A DNA stretch of 64,000 nucleotides from Brevirhabdus pacifica (GCF_002797755.1 NZ_PGFI01000011.1:1674001-1738000); one strand, 5' to 3'. Positions 8,733 through 19,976 are shown, counted from the first letter of the stretch. Numbers and translations are program-made. The notes: generated from the sequence alone by a model not told the origin.

Positions 8733-9635
8733 ATGTCGATCAGAATGCTGAAGACCTTGATCGCGGTAGAGCAGAACGGGACCTTCAGCGCCGCGGCAGA
8801 CGCGGTTTTCGTCACGCACGCGGCCGTCAGCCAGCAGATGAAGGCGCTGGAGCAGGAGTGGCAGATCGCCCTTTTCGACAGGACCAAGCGCACACCCGAA
8901 CTGACCCCTGTCGGCCGCGCCATCGTGGCCAAGGCCAAGGAGATCGTGGCGGCCTATGACAACCTGGTGCCCTCGGTCGTGGGCGATGACGGGTTGAAGG
9001 GCACGCTGACACTGGGGGCGCTGCCGACATTGCTGACGGCGATGCTGCCCCTGGCCATTTCTCTACTCAAGGAAACCTACCCCGAACTTCACGTCGCCGT
9101 CGTGCCGGGCCTGACGAACGAGCTTCTGCCCCAGGTCGAGCGGGGCACGCTGGACGGGGCCATCGTCTCGCGGCCCCTGGTGATCCCGCGCAACCACATC
9201 TGGGCCGAGGTCGCGCAGGAGCCGCTGGAACTGCTGGTCTCGGACTGCAAGCAAAGCAACGATCCGATCGAGCTTCTGCAGAACAACCCCTTCATCCGCT
9301 TCTCGCGCAACGCGGTTGTCGGCGGCATGATCGAAAACTGGCTTCAGGAGCGCAATATCAAGGTGAACGAAAGCATGGAGCTCGAATCGCTCGAGGCCAT
9401 CTCCTCGATGGTGGCCGGGGACCTGGGGGTGTCGATCGTGCCCCGTCCCTCGGTGCAAAGCATGAACCCCCTGCCCCTCCGGCGCATTCCGCTGGGCCCT
9501 GACGCACCGGCGCGGATCCTCGGGATGATCAGCATGGCCGGCAACCTGCGCATGCGCGGCGTTGAAGAGGCCCACCGCTCGTTGCTGGACGCGGTGCGCG
9601 CCGGTCGCTTCCGGCCCGGACGCTCCGCCGCATGA
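8733..9635 (+). CDS. LysR-family transcriptional regulator
   Basis: 300 residues. The N-terminal winged helix-turn-helix spans about 3-60 (FSAAADAVFVTHAAVSQQMK, recognition helix around VSQQMKALE). A linker helix and a two-lobed effector-binding domain follow. It is divergent from the TTT operon, so it probably controls that promoter and its own. The stop overlaps the start of the TSUP gene as ATGA, so regulator and transporter are made from one message. The effector is probably the transported acid or a metabolite of it. Confidence 0.92.
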   Translation: MSIRMLKTLIAVEQNGTFSAAADAVFVTHAAVSQQMKALEQEWQIALFDRTKRTPELTPVGRAIVAKAKEIVAAYDNLVPSVVGDDGLKGTLTLGALPTLLTAMLPLAISLLKETYPELHVAVVPGLTNELLPQVERGTLDGAIVSRPLVIPRNHIWAEVAQEPLELLVSDCKQSNDPIELLQNNPFIRFSRNAVVGGMIENWLQERNIKVNESMELESLEAISSMVAGDLGVSIVPRPSVQSMNPLPLRRIPLGPDAPARILGMISMAGNLRMRGVEEAHRSLLDAVRAGRFRPGRSAA

Positions 9636-10393
9636 GCGCGGTCTTCGACCTCGGCCCCTCGTTCCTGATGCTGCTGGCCGCCGGCGCGGCCGCGGGCGGG
9701 TTCATCAACGGGCTGGCGGGCTTTGGCACCGCGCTTTTCGCCCTGGGCTTCTGGCTTCAGATCATGACCCCGGTCGAGGCGGTCGCGATCGCGGTGGTGA
9801 TGTCGGTCCTGTCGGGCCTTCAGGGGGTCTGGATCGTGCGTCACTCGATGCTGGAAAACCCCCGCCGCCTGGCGCGTTTCCTGCTGCCGGCGATCTTCGG
9901 CATTCCGCTGGGGGTGGCCCTGCTGACCGTGCTGGACGCCCGCAGCCTAAAGATATTCATCGGTGCGTTTCTATTGCTTTACGGCGGGTTCTTCACCTTG
10001 CGCCGCTCCTTGCCCAAGTTCGAGCGTCCGGCGCCGGTGATCGAAGGGGTGATCGGCTTCTTCGGCGGTATCCTGGGCGGCGCGGCCTCGCTCTCGGGCT
10101 CCTTGCCGACCATGTATCTTTCGATGCGGCCCTGGACGAAATCCGAGACGCGCGCGGTTCTACAACCCTTCAACGTGACCGTTCTGGCCCTGACCACGGG
10201 GGCCTTCGCGCTTCAGGGCGCCTATGACGCGCAGGCATTGCTGCGGATCATGGTGGCGCTGCCGGTGACGATGGTCTTTGCGCAGGTCGGCATCATGGTC
10301 TTCAAGCGGCTCAGCGACGGCCAGTTCCGCCGCCTGCTGATCGCGATGATGTTCCTGTCCGGGCTGGTCCTGCTGGCAAGGGAGTTCCTGTGA
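9632..10393 (+). CDS. TSUP/TauE-SafE family membrane transporter
   Basis: 253 residues with about eight membrane segments in two similar halves; GGFINGLAGFGTALFAL near residue 20 and GGILGGAASLSGSLPTMYL near residue 145 are the repeated re-entrant motifs of the TSUP family. Characterised members export sulfite or move sulfonated or carboxylated organic anions. The start overlaps the lysR stop by 4 bases, and the stop overlaps the next start by 1 base. Whether it exports a waste anion (for example sulfite) or imports substrate is inference. Confidence 0.9.
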   Translation: MSAVFDLGPSFLMLLAAGAAAGGFINGLAGFGTALFALGFWLQIMTPVEAVAIAVVMSVLSGLQGVWIVRHSMLENPRRLARFLLPAIFGIPLGVALLTVLDARSLKIFIGAFLLLYGGFFTLRRSLPKFERPAPVIEGVIGFFGGILGGAASLSGSLPTMYLSMRPWTKSETRAVLQPFNVTVLALTTGAFALQGAYDAQALLRIMVALPVTMVFAQVGIMVFKRLSDGQFRRLLIAMMFLSGLVLLAREFL

Positions 10394-11562
10394 TGCCCAC
10401 CCCCACCATCGAGCATGTCGAGGTCTTCTGCCACCGGGTGCCCATCAGCGCCCCGGTCTCGACCTCCTTCGGGATCATGACCAGCCGCCCGGGCGTCTTC
10501 GTGCGCCTGACCGACAGCGACGGCGCTTTCGGCTGGGGCGAGATCTTTGCCAATTGGCCTGCCGCCGGGGCCGAGCATCGCGCGCGCCTGCTGATCGAGG
10601 ATATCTCGGACCTGGTGCTGGGGCAGCGGCCCGAAGCGCCCGGCGACCTCTGGCACCATCTGGACCGGGCCACCCGCATCCGCGCCCTGCAATGCGGCGA
10701 ATGGGGGCCCTTCGCCCATGTGCTGGCCGGGCTCGACACCGCCATGCACGACATGGACGCCCGGCGCGCGGGCCTGGCCCTGTGGCGCCACCTGGCGGCT
10801 GACGGCGATGCCCCGGGCCCCGCCCGCGTTCCGGCCTACGCCAGCGGCATCCACGTGGCCGATGGGACCCGCACCCTCCCCCGGGAGCGCGCCCGGGGAC
10901 ACCGGGCCTTCAAGGTCAAGATCGGCTTTGATGCGTCTGAACCCGCGCTGCTGGAAACGCTATGCGGGATGCTGGAGCCGGGCGAGAGCCTGATGACCGA
11001 TGCCAACCAGGCCTGGACGCTCGACGAGGCGCTGGCCTTCGGAGAGGCGACCGCCGGCCTTCCCCTGCGCTGGCTGGAAGAGCCGATCGCCGCCGACAGC
11101 CCCGATGAGCATTGGCAGCGTCTGTCCCGCGCCATTCCCCACCCGCTGGCGGCGGGCGAGAACATCGCGGGCGCGGCGGATTTCGCCGCCGCCACCGCCT
11201 CGGGCACCCTCGCTGTGATCCAGCCCGATGTCGCCAAGTGGGGCGGTGTGACGGGTTGCCTGATCGCCGGGCGCGCCGCCGTCGCCGCCGGGCACAGCTA
11301 TTGCCCGCATTTTCTGGGCGGCGGCATCGGCCTGTTGGCCTCGGCCCACCTGCTGGCAGCGGTCGGCGGGCCGGGCGCGCTGGAGATGGACGTGAACCCA
11401 AACCCCCTGCGCGATGCCTTCCCGGGCGCCGACCCGGTGCCGGTCGAGGGCGCGGTCGCCCTGTCCGATGCCCCCGGCCTCGGGATCGAGGCGCTGCCCC
11501 CCGAGATCGCGCGTTACCGCACCCTCGCCCTGTCCCGCAGCCGCAGCCAGGCCGGGACCTGA
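10393..11562 (+). CDS. Mandelate racemase/muconate lactonizing enzyme family protein
   Basis: Enolase-superfamily enzyme of 389 residues. The barrel holds FKVKIG (K174, K176), metal ligands in TDAN (D203), LEEP (E229) and GEN (E256), then QPDVAKWGG (D279) and CPHF (H306), with E331 behind. The Asp-His pair is 27 residues apart, the spacing I recall for D270/H297 of mandelate racemase. This points to the mandelate-racemase subgroup, with Lys and His bases on opposite faces: an acid-sugar dehydratase or a racemase. The ATG at 10393 overlaps the TSUP stop (TGATG) and has GGAG 8 bases upstream. It probably acts on the acid imported by the neighbouring transporters. Confidence 0.9.
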   Translation: MPTPTIEHVEVFCHRVPISAPVSTSFGIMTSRPGVFVRLTDSDGAFGWGEIFANWPAAGAEHRARLLIEDISDLVLGQRPEAPGDLWHHLDRATRIRALQCGEWGPFAHVLAGLDTAMHDMDARRAGLALWRHLAADGDAPGPARVPAYASGIHVADGTRTLPRERARGHRAFKVKIGFDASEPALLETLCGMLEPGESLMTDANQAWTLDEALAFGEATAGLPLRWLEEPIAADSPDEHWQRLSRAIPHPLAAGENIAGAADFAAATASGTLAVIQPDVAKWGGVTGCLIAGRAAVAAGHSYCPHFLGGGIGLLASAHLLAAVGGPGALEMDVNPNPLRDAFPGADPVPVEGAVALSDAPGLGIEALPPEIARYRTLALSRSRSQAGT

Positions 11563-11668
11563 ACCTATGAAGATGCGATGACAGACGATGACACGCCGCC
11601 CCGGGGCCCCTAAAACCGGATCGAACGCTTCGGAATTCCCACGCTCCAATGACCCAGGAACACCAGCC

Positions 11669-12283
11669 ATGAACATTCTTTTCTACGCCAAGGGCACCGC
11701 CGCCCTTCCCCCCCATATCGTGCTGGAGGAGATCGGCGCCCCCTACGAGGTCCGGCGCGTCGATTTCGCCGCCAACGAGCAGCAGTCGTCCGACTACCTT
11801 GAGGTCAACCCGCGCGGCCGCGTGCCCGCCCTGGTGACGCCCGATGGCATCCTGACCGAGGCGCCCGCCATCCTGACCTACCTGGGCCAGACCAACCCCG
11901 AGGCCGGGCTGATCCCCAGCGATCCCTTCACCCTTGCCCGCGCGCAGGAATTCAACAGCTACGTCTGTGCCACGGTGCACGTGGCCCACGCCCACCGGGT
12001 GCGCGGCCACCGCTGGACCGACGATGCGGCGGCGATCGAGTCGATGAAATCCAAGGTCGCCCAGAACATGACCGATTGCGCCGAGATGATGCAAAACCAT
12101 TTCCTGCGCGGCGAATGGGTGCTGGGCGACAACTACTCGATCTGCGACCCCTACCTTTTCCTGGCCTGCCGCTGGATCATCGCCGACGGCGCCAACATCG
12201 ACGATTTCCCGGCCCTGCGCGCCCATTACGATCGCATGCTCGCGCGCCCCGCGGTCGCCAAGGTGCTGCCCCTGCACGAGTGA
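11669..12283 (+). CDS. Glutathione S-transferase family protein
   Basis: 204-residue GST unlike the one at 3025. The N-terminal domain has FYAKGTAALPPHIVLEE, the cis-proline loop RGRVPALV and the glutathione-contact TEAPAI. The C-terminal helical domain ends in YSICDPYLFLACRW. It resembles beta-class bacterial GSTs. AGGA lies 9 bases before the ATG at 11669; the open frame to 11588 has no better start. It sits between the enolase-superfamily gene and the Lin0512 pair, so the cluster has a GST on each arm. Confidence 0.87.
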   Translation: MNILFYAKGTAALPPHIVLEEIGAPYEVRRVDFAANEQQSSDYLEVNPRGRVPALVTPDGILTEAPAILTYLGQTNPEAGLIPSDPFTLARAQEFNSYVCATVHVAHAHRVRGHRWTDDAAAIESMKSKVAQNMTDCAEMMQNHFLRGEWVLGDNYSICDPYLFLACRWIIADGANIDDFPALRAHYDRMLARPAVAKVLPLHE

Positions 12284-12324
12284 TCGGGCCCCGGCCCGTC
12301 CACATCTATCCCGGAGGAACACGG

Positions 12325-12696
12325 ATGCCCCGCAAGAGAATGGTCATCGAATACGGCATGGGAACCTCCCTGCGCCGGCAGGACTACACCCAGGCCGCGC
12401 GCCGGGCGGTCGAGAACGCCCTGTGGCGCAACTCGCTCACCCTGGCCGAGCTGTTCGGCTTTGCCCGCGACGACATGCGCATCGAGGTGGAGATCGGCGT
12501 CCAGAAGCCCGAGGCGGTGGACACCGAGGCGCTGAAAGGGATCTTTCCTTACGGCGCGCCCGAGATCCGGGCCCGCCATGGCGGCCTCGACACGCCCAAG
12601 CCCGACGGCAACGGCGCGACCCTGATCGCCAATTGCGCCATCATCGTCAGCTTCGACATGGATAGTGCCGCACAGGGCAAGGAGAACGGGTCATGA
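12325..12696 (+). CDS. Lin0512 family protein, copy A
   Basis: 123-residue cytoplasmic protein of the uncharacterised Lin0512 family. It opens with MVIEYGMGTSLRRQDYTQAARRAV and continues with a beta segment (MRIEVEIGVQKPEAVD) and a Gly/Ala-rich C-terminal half with ANCAIIVSFD. The family signature as I recall it, GxGxDxHG, is reduced here to GMG plus TSLRR at the first Asp/His/Gly positions. GGAGG lies 8 bases before the ATG at 12325. The stop overlaps the start of a second family member, so the two are probably made together. No function is known. Confidence 0.8.
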   Translation: MPRKRMVIEYGMGTSLRRQDYTQAARRAVENALWRNSLTLAELFGFARDDMRIEVEIGVQKPEAVDTEALKGIFPYGAPEIRARHGGLDTPKPDGNGATLIANCAIIVSFDMDSAAQGKENGS

Positions 12697-13067
12697 GCGA
12701 GATGAAGCGCCTGCTGATCCAGATGGGCCAGGGCACCGACAGCGAAGGCGACGCCACCGCCGCCGCCCGCGCCGCGATCGAGAATGCCCGCCAGGGCGCC
12801 GATCTGCGCATTTTCGAGACGCTGGACCTCGATCCCGGCCGGGCCGAGCTGCGTGTCGGACTGGGCCTGCCCGATCCCTACGCCGCCAACCTCGACGCCC
12901 TGCGCAACATGCTCGAGGCCGGCCCATGGGGCAAGGTGGTGATCCGGCCCTGTGTCGGCGGCCTCGCCATCACCGATCCCCTCGGCGGCCACGAGCATGT
13001 GACCGTCGCCGCGGCGCTGGAAACCTTCGTGCCCGATGCCGGTGGCCCCTGGCGCGCAGACGGCTGA
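12693..13067 (+). CDS. Lin0512 family protein, copy B
   Basis: 124-residue paralogue of the preceding gene, sharing the layout MKRLLIQMGQGTDSEGDATAAARAAIENA, then a predicted strand (RAELRVGLGLP) and a C-terminal half with VVIRPCVGGLAIT. It keeps G-x-G-x-D-x-x-G but has Glu where the family signature has His. The ATG overlaps the copy A stop (ATGA, 12693-12696). Two divergent tandem copies, each with a different part of the signature lost, suggest an obligate heteromer. Function unknown. Confidence 0.8.
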   Translation: MSEMKRLLIQMGQGTDSEGDATAAARAAIENARQGADLRIFETLDLDPGRAELRVGLGLPDPYAANLDALRNMLEAGPWGKVVIRPCVGGLAITDPLGGHEHVTVAAALETFVPDAGGPWRADG

Positions 13068-13080
13068 GCCGAAAATGGCT

Positions 13081-13103
13081 GGCGGGCTATTCCCTGGCCC
13101 GCC
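13081..13103 (+). terminator. Possible stem-loop after the Lin0512 pair
   Basis: GGCGGGC and GCCCGCC pair perfectly over 7 bp around a 9-base loop, 13 bases past the copy B stop and 140 bases before iclR. No T-run follows, so it may be a weak or factor-dependent end, or just part of the GC-rich gap. Confidence 0.35.
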
Positions 13104-13245
13104 CCCGTGCCGATCTGCAACGCCCGTGTGGTTCCCGTGCCGCCCGGGGCAATCTTCGCCATGGAATCCCGGCCCCGTCCCGTGCCAATGTGGGGGCAAG
13201 GGCCGGGGCATACAGGCGCCCGCCGATAAAGGGGATGAGTGAGTA

Positions 13246-14022
13246 ATGAGTGTCAAAACAGCCGAGAACACGCTGGATATTTTCGAAGCCTTCGCCGAAC
13301 TGGGGCGCCCCGCGACCCTGGACGAGCTGTCCGAGGCGACAGGCATTCCGTCGCCCGAATGCGCCGAACTGCTGCACTGCCTCGAGGAACGCGGCTACCT
13401 TGTGCCCCCGCGCGGCGAAGGGCCGGTCTACCCGACGGGCCGGCTGATGCAGGTGGCCTCCGAGATCACCGCCAACGATCCCGTCACCCCCGGCGTCCTG
13501 ATGCAGATGGACGCCCTGCGCGACGAACTGGACGAAACCGTCGTCCTCGGCACATTGCGCGGCGCGCGGGTGATCTACCTGCATGTCTCGCCCTCGCGAC
13601 AGCCGGTGCGCTACGCCCCCGGCGCCGGCACCAGCCGCCCGGCCCACGCCAACTCGATCGGCCGGGCGATCCTGGCCGCGGTCTCGCCCGAGCGGCGGGC
13701 CGCCGCGATGAAGCGGATGCGGTTCCAGGCGCTCACCCCCGACACCCCGGCCAACGCCGAGGCGCTGGAAGCGATCATCATCGAGGGTGCCGACCGCGGC
13801 TGGGCCGAGAACATTGGCGAAAGCGACAGCGACCTCGCCGCAGTGGCCTGCCCTGTCGTCGTCAACGGCATGGTGCTGGGCCTGTCGGTGGGCGGCCCGC
13901 GCCACCGCATCGTCGACGCCCCGCCCGAGCGGATCGCCGAATCCCTGGCCCGGGCCTGCGCCCGGATCGAGGAGACGATCCGCCAGGCCGCGCGCGAAGA
14001 AGCCGAGCAGTCGGCCGACTGA
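13246..14022 (+). CDS. IclR-family transcriptional regulator
   Basis: 258 residues. The N-terminal winged helix-turn-helix (about 5-60, with ATLDELSEATGIPSPECAELL) is followed by a GAF-like effector domain with RPAHANSIGRAILA and PVVVNGMVLGLSVGGP, both typical of IclR proteins. AAGGGG lies about 12 bases before the ATG. It follows the Lin0512 pair by 178 bases on the same strand and probably regulates the catabolic cluster alongside the LysR protein; two regulators of different families suggest that two metabolites are sensed. Confidence 0.9.
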   Translation: MSVKTAENTLDIFEAFAELGRPATLDELSEATGIPSPECAELLHCLEERGYLVPPRGEGPVYPTGRLMQVASEITANDPVTPGVLMQMDALRDELDETVVLGTLRGARVIYLHVSPSRQPVRYAPGAGTSRPAHANSIGRAILAAVSPERRAAAMKRMRFQALTPDTPANAEALEAIIIEGADRGWAENIGESDSDLAAVACPVVVNGMVLGLSVGGPRHRIVDAPPERIAESLARACARIEETIRQAAREEAEQSAD

Positions 14023-14261
14023 CCTCGGCCCGCCCCGGCGCACCCGACACCGACGGCCCCCGGCGCCCGCGTGCCCGGGGCCTGACACCCGCGCCCGCTC
14101 TGGCCCAAGGCCCGGCGACACCCCACCCCGGGCCGCGCCTATCGCCGCAGGGGGCCGGAATCAGGGAAAAAGAGCTGTATACCTTCGCATACTATCTTCC
14201 ATGCCTTCCGGTCATGGGGTATCAACCGCTCAGTTGATTCACCCAAGGAAGGCCTAGCCCC

Positions 14262-15476
14262 ATGTCCAAGATCAAGGTCGAGAACCCCATCGTCGAGCTC
14301 GACGGCGACGAGATGACCCGCATCATCTGGGATTTCATCAAGAAGAAACTCATTCTGCCCTATCTCGACGTCGATCTGCTCTACTACGACCTGGGCATCG
14401 AAGAGCGTGACCGCACCGACGACCAGATCACCGTGGACGCCGCCGAGAAGATCAAGGAGATCGGCGTCGGCGTGAAATGCGCCACCATCACCCCTGACGA
14501 GGGCCGGGTCGAGGAATTCGGCCTCAAGCGCATGTACCGCAGCCCCAACGGCACCATCCGCAACATCCTGGGCGGCGTCGTCTTCCGCGCCCCGATCATC
14601 TGCCGCAACGTGCCGCGCCTTGTGCCGGGCTGGACCCAGCCCATCGTCATCGGCCGTCACGCCTTCGGCGACCAGTACCGCGCCACCGACTTCACCTTCC
14701 CCGGCAAGGGCAAGCTGACGATGAAATTCGTGGGCGAGGACGGCACCGTCATCGAGAAGGACGTCTACGACGCCCCCGCGGCCGGCGTCGCCATGGGCAT
14801 GTACAACCTCGACCAGTCGATCATCGACTTCGCCCGCGCCTCGATGAACTACGGGCTCACTCTGGGCTGGCCGGTGTATCTGTCCACCAAGAACACCATC
14901 CTCAAGGTCTATGACGGCCGCTTCAAGGATCTCTTCCAGAAGGTCTACGACGAGGAATTCGCCGACAAGTTCAAGGCCGCCGGCATCACCTACGAACATC
15001 GCCTGATCGACGACATGGTCGCCGCCGCGATGAAATGGTCGGGTGGCTTCGTCTGGGCCTGCAAGAACTACGACGGCGACGTGCAGTCCGACACCGTGGC
15101 CCAGGGCTTCGGCTCGCTCGGCCTGATGACCTCGCAGCTGATGACCCCCGATGGCAAGGTCGTCGAGGCCGAGGCCGCCCATGGCACCGTCACCCGCCAC
15201 TACCGCCAGCACCAGAAGGGCGAGGCCACTTCGACCAACTCCATCGCCTCGATCTACGCCTGGACTGGCGGCCTCAAGCACCGCGCCAAGCTCGACAACA
15301 ACGCCGAGCTGATGCGCTTCGCCGATACCCTCGAGAAGGTCGTCGTCGACACGGTGGAATCGGGCTTCATGACCAAGGATCTGGCGCTGCTGGTCGGCCC
15401 CGACCAGAAATGGCTGACCACCGAGGGCTTCCTTGAGAAGATCGACGAGAACCTCAACAAGGCATTGGTCGGCTAA
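14262..15476 (+). CDS. icd: NADP-dependent isocitrate dehydrogenase
   Basis: 404 residues, the length of the eukaryote-like homodimeric NADP-IDH common in alphaproteobacteria. It opens with [17 protein letters not shown]. The substrate loop [12 protein letters not shown] (about 95-106) is followed by metal-binding Asp residues in the C-terminal half, and the NADP region by [13 protein letters not shown]. It oxidises isocitrate to 2-oxoglutarate and CO2 in the citric acid cycle, making NADPH. AAGGAAGG lies about 9 bases before the ATG. The 239-base gap upstream holds the promoter; an A+T-rich TACTAT at 14190 is a possible -10, without a good -35. Confidence 0.97.
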   Translation: MSKIKVENPIVELDGDEMTRIIWDFIKKKLILPYLDVDLLYYDLGIEERDRTDDQITVDAAEKIKEIGVGVKCATITPDEGRVEEFGLKRMYRSPNGTIRNILGGVVFRAPIICRNVPRLVPGWTQPIVIGRHAFGDQYRATDFTFPGKGKLTMKFVGEDGTVIEKDVYDAPAAGVAMGMYNLDQSIIDFARASMNYGLTLGWPVYLSTKNTILKVYDGRFKDLFQKVYDEEFADKFKAAGITYEHRLIDDMVAAAMKWSGGFVWACKNYDGDVQSDTVAQGFGSLGLMTSQLMTPDGKVVEAEAAHGTVTRHYRQHQKGEATSTNSIASIYAWTGGLKHRAKLDNNAELMRFADTLEKVVVDTVESGFMTKDLALLVGPDQKWLTTEGFLEKIDENLNKALVG

Positions 15477-15498
15477 GCCCCGACCTCGCCGACCCGCG

Positions 15499-15524
15499 AA
15501 AAGGGCCGCCCCAAGGGGCGGCCC
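15499..15524 (+). terminator. Stem-loop terminator after icd
   Basis: GGGCCGCCCC-AA-GGGGCGGCCC, a perfect 10-bp stem 26 bases past the icd stop, preceded by AAAA. Only a short T/A tail follows, so it may depend on Rho or act mainly as a 3'-end stabiliser. Confidence 0.65.
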
Positions 15525-15572
15525 TAAACATGTCTGCAGGACCCCACCGCATGCCGTTCATGCGCGCCAGCC

Positions 15573-15600
15573 CACTTCATTGTCGTGAAAATATCCCGGG
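15573..15600. repeat. Dispersed intergenic element, copy 1
   Basis: CTTCATTGTCG followed by AAATATCCC matches a second copy at 56877-56911 at about 18 of 22 core positions. It lies in the gap after the DUF1330 gene and is followed at once by a small hairpin. Confidence 0.5.
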
Positions 15601-15602
15601 GT

Positions 15603-15619
15603 CCGGGGCAGAGCCCCGG
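15603..15619 (-). terminator. Small hairpin after the DUF1330 gene
   Basis: CCGGGGC-AGA-GCCCCGG, a perfect 7-bp stem 26 bases downstream of the DUF1330 stop on the minus strand. No T-run; it abuts the dispersed element, so it may be part of that repeat unit. Confidence 0.4.
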
Positions 15620-15644
15620 CCGGCCCGAAGATGGGCCCCGCGGC

Positions 15645-15937
15645 TCAGCCCTGCGGCGCCTCCTCGACGATCACGAGGTCGCGGTCCGAGGCGTTGCGCG
15701 CATGGCTCAGCGCCTCCTGGTAGCGGTCGGAATTGTAGCATTCCACCGCCGCCTCGAAGCTGGGAAAGCGCGCCACCACGTTGCGCGGCCGGTCCCGCCC
15801 CTCCATCTGCACGTAACGCCCGCCGCGTGCGATGAAGACGCCGCCGTGTTCGGCGATGGCCTCGGTCGCGATGGCGGCATAGCGGCCGTAGGCCTCGGCA
15901 TCCGTCACCTCGACATGGGAAATCCACAAAGCGCCCA

Positions 15938-15938
<1 letters not shown>
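15645..15938 (-). CDS. DUF1330 domain-containing protein
   Basis: 97-residue single-domain protein with the dimeric alpha/beta-barrel (ferredoxin-like) pattern of DUF1330: an opening strand LWISHVEVTD, the core HGGVFIARGG, and ARFPSFEAAVECYNSDRYQEA before a closing strand with VIVEE. No biochemical role is established for the family. Its ATG overlaps the alaS stop by one base (TGATG), so it is probably translated by coupling from the alaS message. Confidence 0.88.
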
Positions 15939-18607
<2,669 letters not shown>

Positions 18608-18664
18608 GGCGGCTGACTTCTCGGGCTTTCGAGCGGCGGGCGCTGGGGGGCCCGGCGATCTGGG

Positions 18665-18686
18665 AAACGTATATCGCGACACGTTT
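18665..18686. promoter_or_regulatory. Inverted repeat upstream of alaS
   Basis: AAACGT-N10-ACGTTT, 58-79 bases upstream of the alaS start, in the A+T-richer part of the recA-alaS gap. It could be an operator or an RNA leader hairpin. No factor is assigned. Confidence 0.3.
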
Positions 18687-18716
18687 ATCCCTGCGGCTGG
18701 GGCCTGTCCACAGCAA

Positions 18717-18743
18717 GAGGGCCGACACTGCGGTGCCGGCCCC
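18717..18743 (-). terminator. Stem-loop after recA
   Basis: Arms at 18719-18728 and 18733-18742 pair over 10 bp with one wobble position around a 4-base loop, 60 bases past the recA stop on the minus strand. The T tail is short (TCTTG), so termination may be partial with read-through into alaS. Confidence 0.5.
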
Positions 18744-18802
18744 TGTAAACTTGTCACGTCTGCTTGTCCCCGTCCCTCCCGCGTGGGCTGGACGAAGGGC
18801 GA

Positions 18803-19876
18803 TCAGGCCTCGACCACGTCGTCGCCCGCCTCTTCGGGGGGCATGTCGAATTCCAGCCCGTGGGCGGCGCGGATCTTGTCCTCGATCGACAGGGCGATGC
18901 GGTTGTTGGCCTTCAGGAAGGCCTTGGCATTCTCGCGGCCCTGACCGATGCGCTCATCGCCATAGCTGAACCAGCTGCCCGACTTCTCGACCACGCCGGC
19001 CTTGACGCCCAGGTCCAGAAGCTCGCCCATCTTCGAGATGCCTTCGCCATACATGATGTCGAATTCCACCTGCTTGAACGGCGGGGCCACCTTGTTCTTG
19101 ACGACCTTGACCTTGGTGGTGTTGCCGACCACCTCGTCGCGGTCCTTGATGGCGCCGATGCGGCGGATGTCCAGACGAACCGAACTGTAGAATTTCAGCG
19201 CGTTGCCGCCCGTCGTCGTCTCGGGGCTGCCGAACATGACGCCGATCTTCATGCGGATCTGGTTGATGAAGATGACGGTACACTTGGAGCGGCTGATCGA
19301 CCCGGTCAGCTTGCGCATCGCCTGGCTCATCAGGCGGGCGTGGACGCCGACGCTGGAATCGCCCATCTCGCCCTCAAGCTCGGACTTCGGCGTCAGGGCC
19401 GCGACGCTGTCGACGACGACCATGTTGACGGCCCCCGAACGCACCAGCGTGTCGACGATCTCAAGCGCCTGCTCGCCGGTGTCGGGCTGCGAGATCAGCA
19501 ACTCGTCCAGGTCGACGCCCAGCTTCTTGGCATATTGCGGATCAAGGGCATGCTCGGCATCGACAAAGGCGCAGACGCCGCCCTTTTTCTGTTCTTCCGC
19601 CACGCAATGCAGCGTCAGCGTGGTCTTGCCCGAGCTTTCGGGGCCGTAGATCTCGACGATGCGCCCCTTGGGGATGCCGCCGATGCCCAGGGCGATATCC
19701 AGCCCCAGAGAGCCAGTCGAAGTGGCCTCGATCTCCTGCACCGGGTTGTCGGCGCCCAGCTTCATGATCGAGCCTTTGCCGAACTGCCGCTCGATCTGCG
19801 CGAGCGCGCTGTCCAGGGCCTTCTGCTTGTCGGGGGAAGTCTTGCTTGTCATGGTGAGAAGATCTGCGCTGGCCAT
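18803..19876 (-). CDS. recA: Recombinase RecA
   Basis: 357 residues. The Walker A site is GPESSGKTT (about 78-86), followed by the RecA core with [12 protein letters not shown] (Walker B region), a loop with [16 protein letters not shown], and an acidic C-terminal tail. It forms ATP-dependent filaments on single-stranded DNA, drives strand exchange and triggers LexA cleavage. The ATG at 19876 has AAGGA upstream. A promoter at 19948-19976 and an SOS box at 19928-19942 lie in front of it, so expression should rise on DNA damage. Confidence 0.98.
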   Translation of the reverse strand: MASADLLTMTSKTSPDKQKALDSALAQIERQFGKGSIMKLGADNPVQEIEATSTGSLGLDIALGIGGIPKGRIVEIYGPESSGKTTLTLHCVAEEQKKGGVCAFVDAEHALDPQYAKKLGVDLDELLISQPDTGEQALEIVDTLVRSGAVNMVVVDSVAALTPKSELEGEMGDSSVGVHARLMSQAMRKLTGSISRSKCTVIFINQIRMKIGVMFGSPETTTGGNALKFYSSVRLDIRRIGAIKDRDEVVGNTTKVKVVKNKVAPPFKQVEFDIMYGEGISKMGELLDLGVKAGVVEKSGSWFSYGDERIGQGRENAKAFLKANNRIALSIEDKIRAAHGLEFDMPPEEAGDDVVEA

Positions 19877-19927
19877 TGGTTGGTTTCCTTATTTCACACC
19901 CCGAGGGGGGCGGCAACAACTGCCGAT

Positions 19928-19942
19928 GTTCGCCTCTTGTTC
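19928..19942 (-). promoter_or_regulatory. SOS (LexA) box of recA
   Basis: GTTC-N7-GTTC (read GAAC-N7-GAAC on the recA strand), the LexA-binding motif known for alphaproteobacteria. It lies about 52 bases before the recA start and just downstream of the -10 element, a position where repressor would block transcription initiation. Confidence 0.85.
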
Positions 19943-19947
19943 TGGAT

Positions 19948-19976
19948 GTTATGGGACCGAAACGGGAACATTTCAA
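19948..19976 (-). promoter_or_regulatory. recA promoter
   Basis: On the minus strand, a -35 TTGAAA (19976-19971), 17-base spacer, and -10 CATAAC (19953-19948). The spacing is ideal and the SOS box follows by 5 bases. Confidence 0.6.

Noticed and set aside
14190-14195. TACTAT as the icd -10 element
   Set aside because: No -35-like hexamer at suitable spacing.
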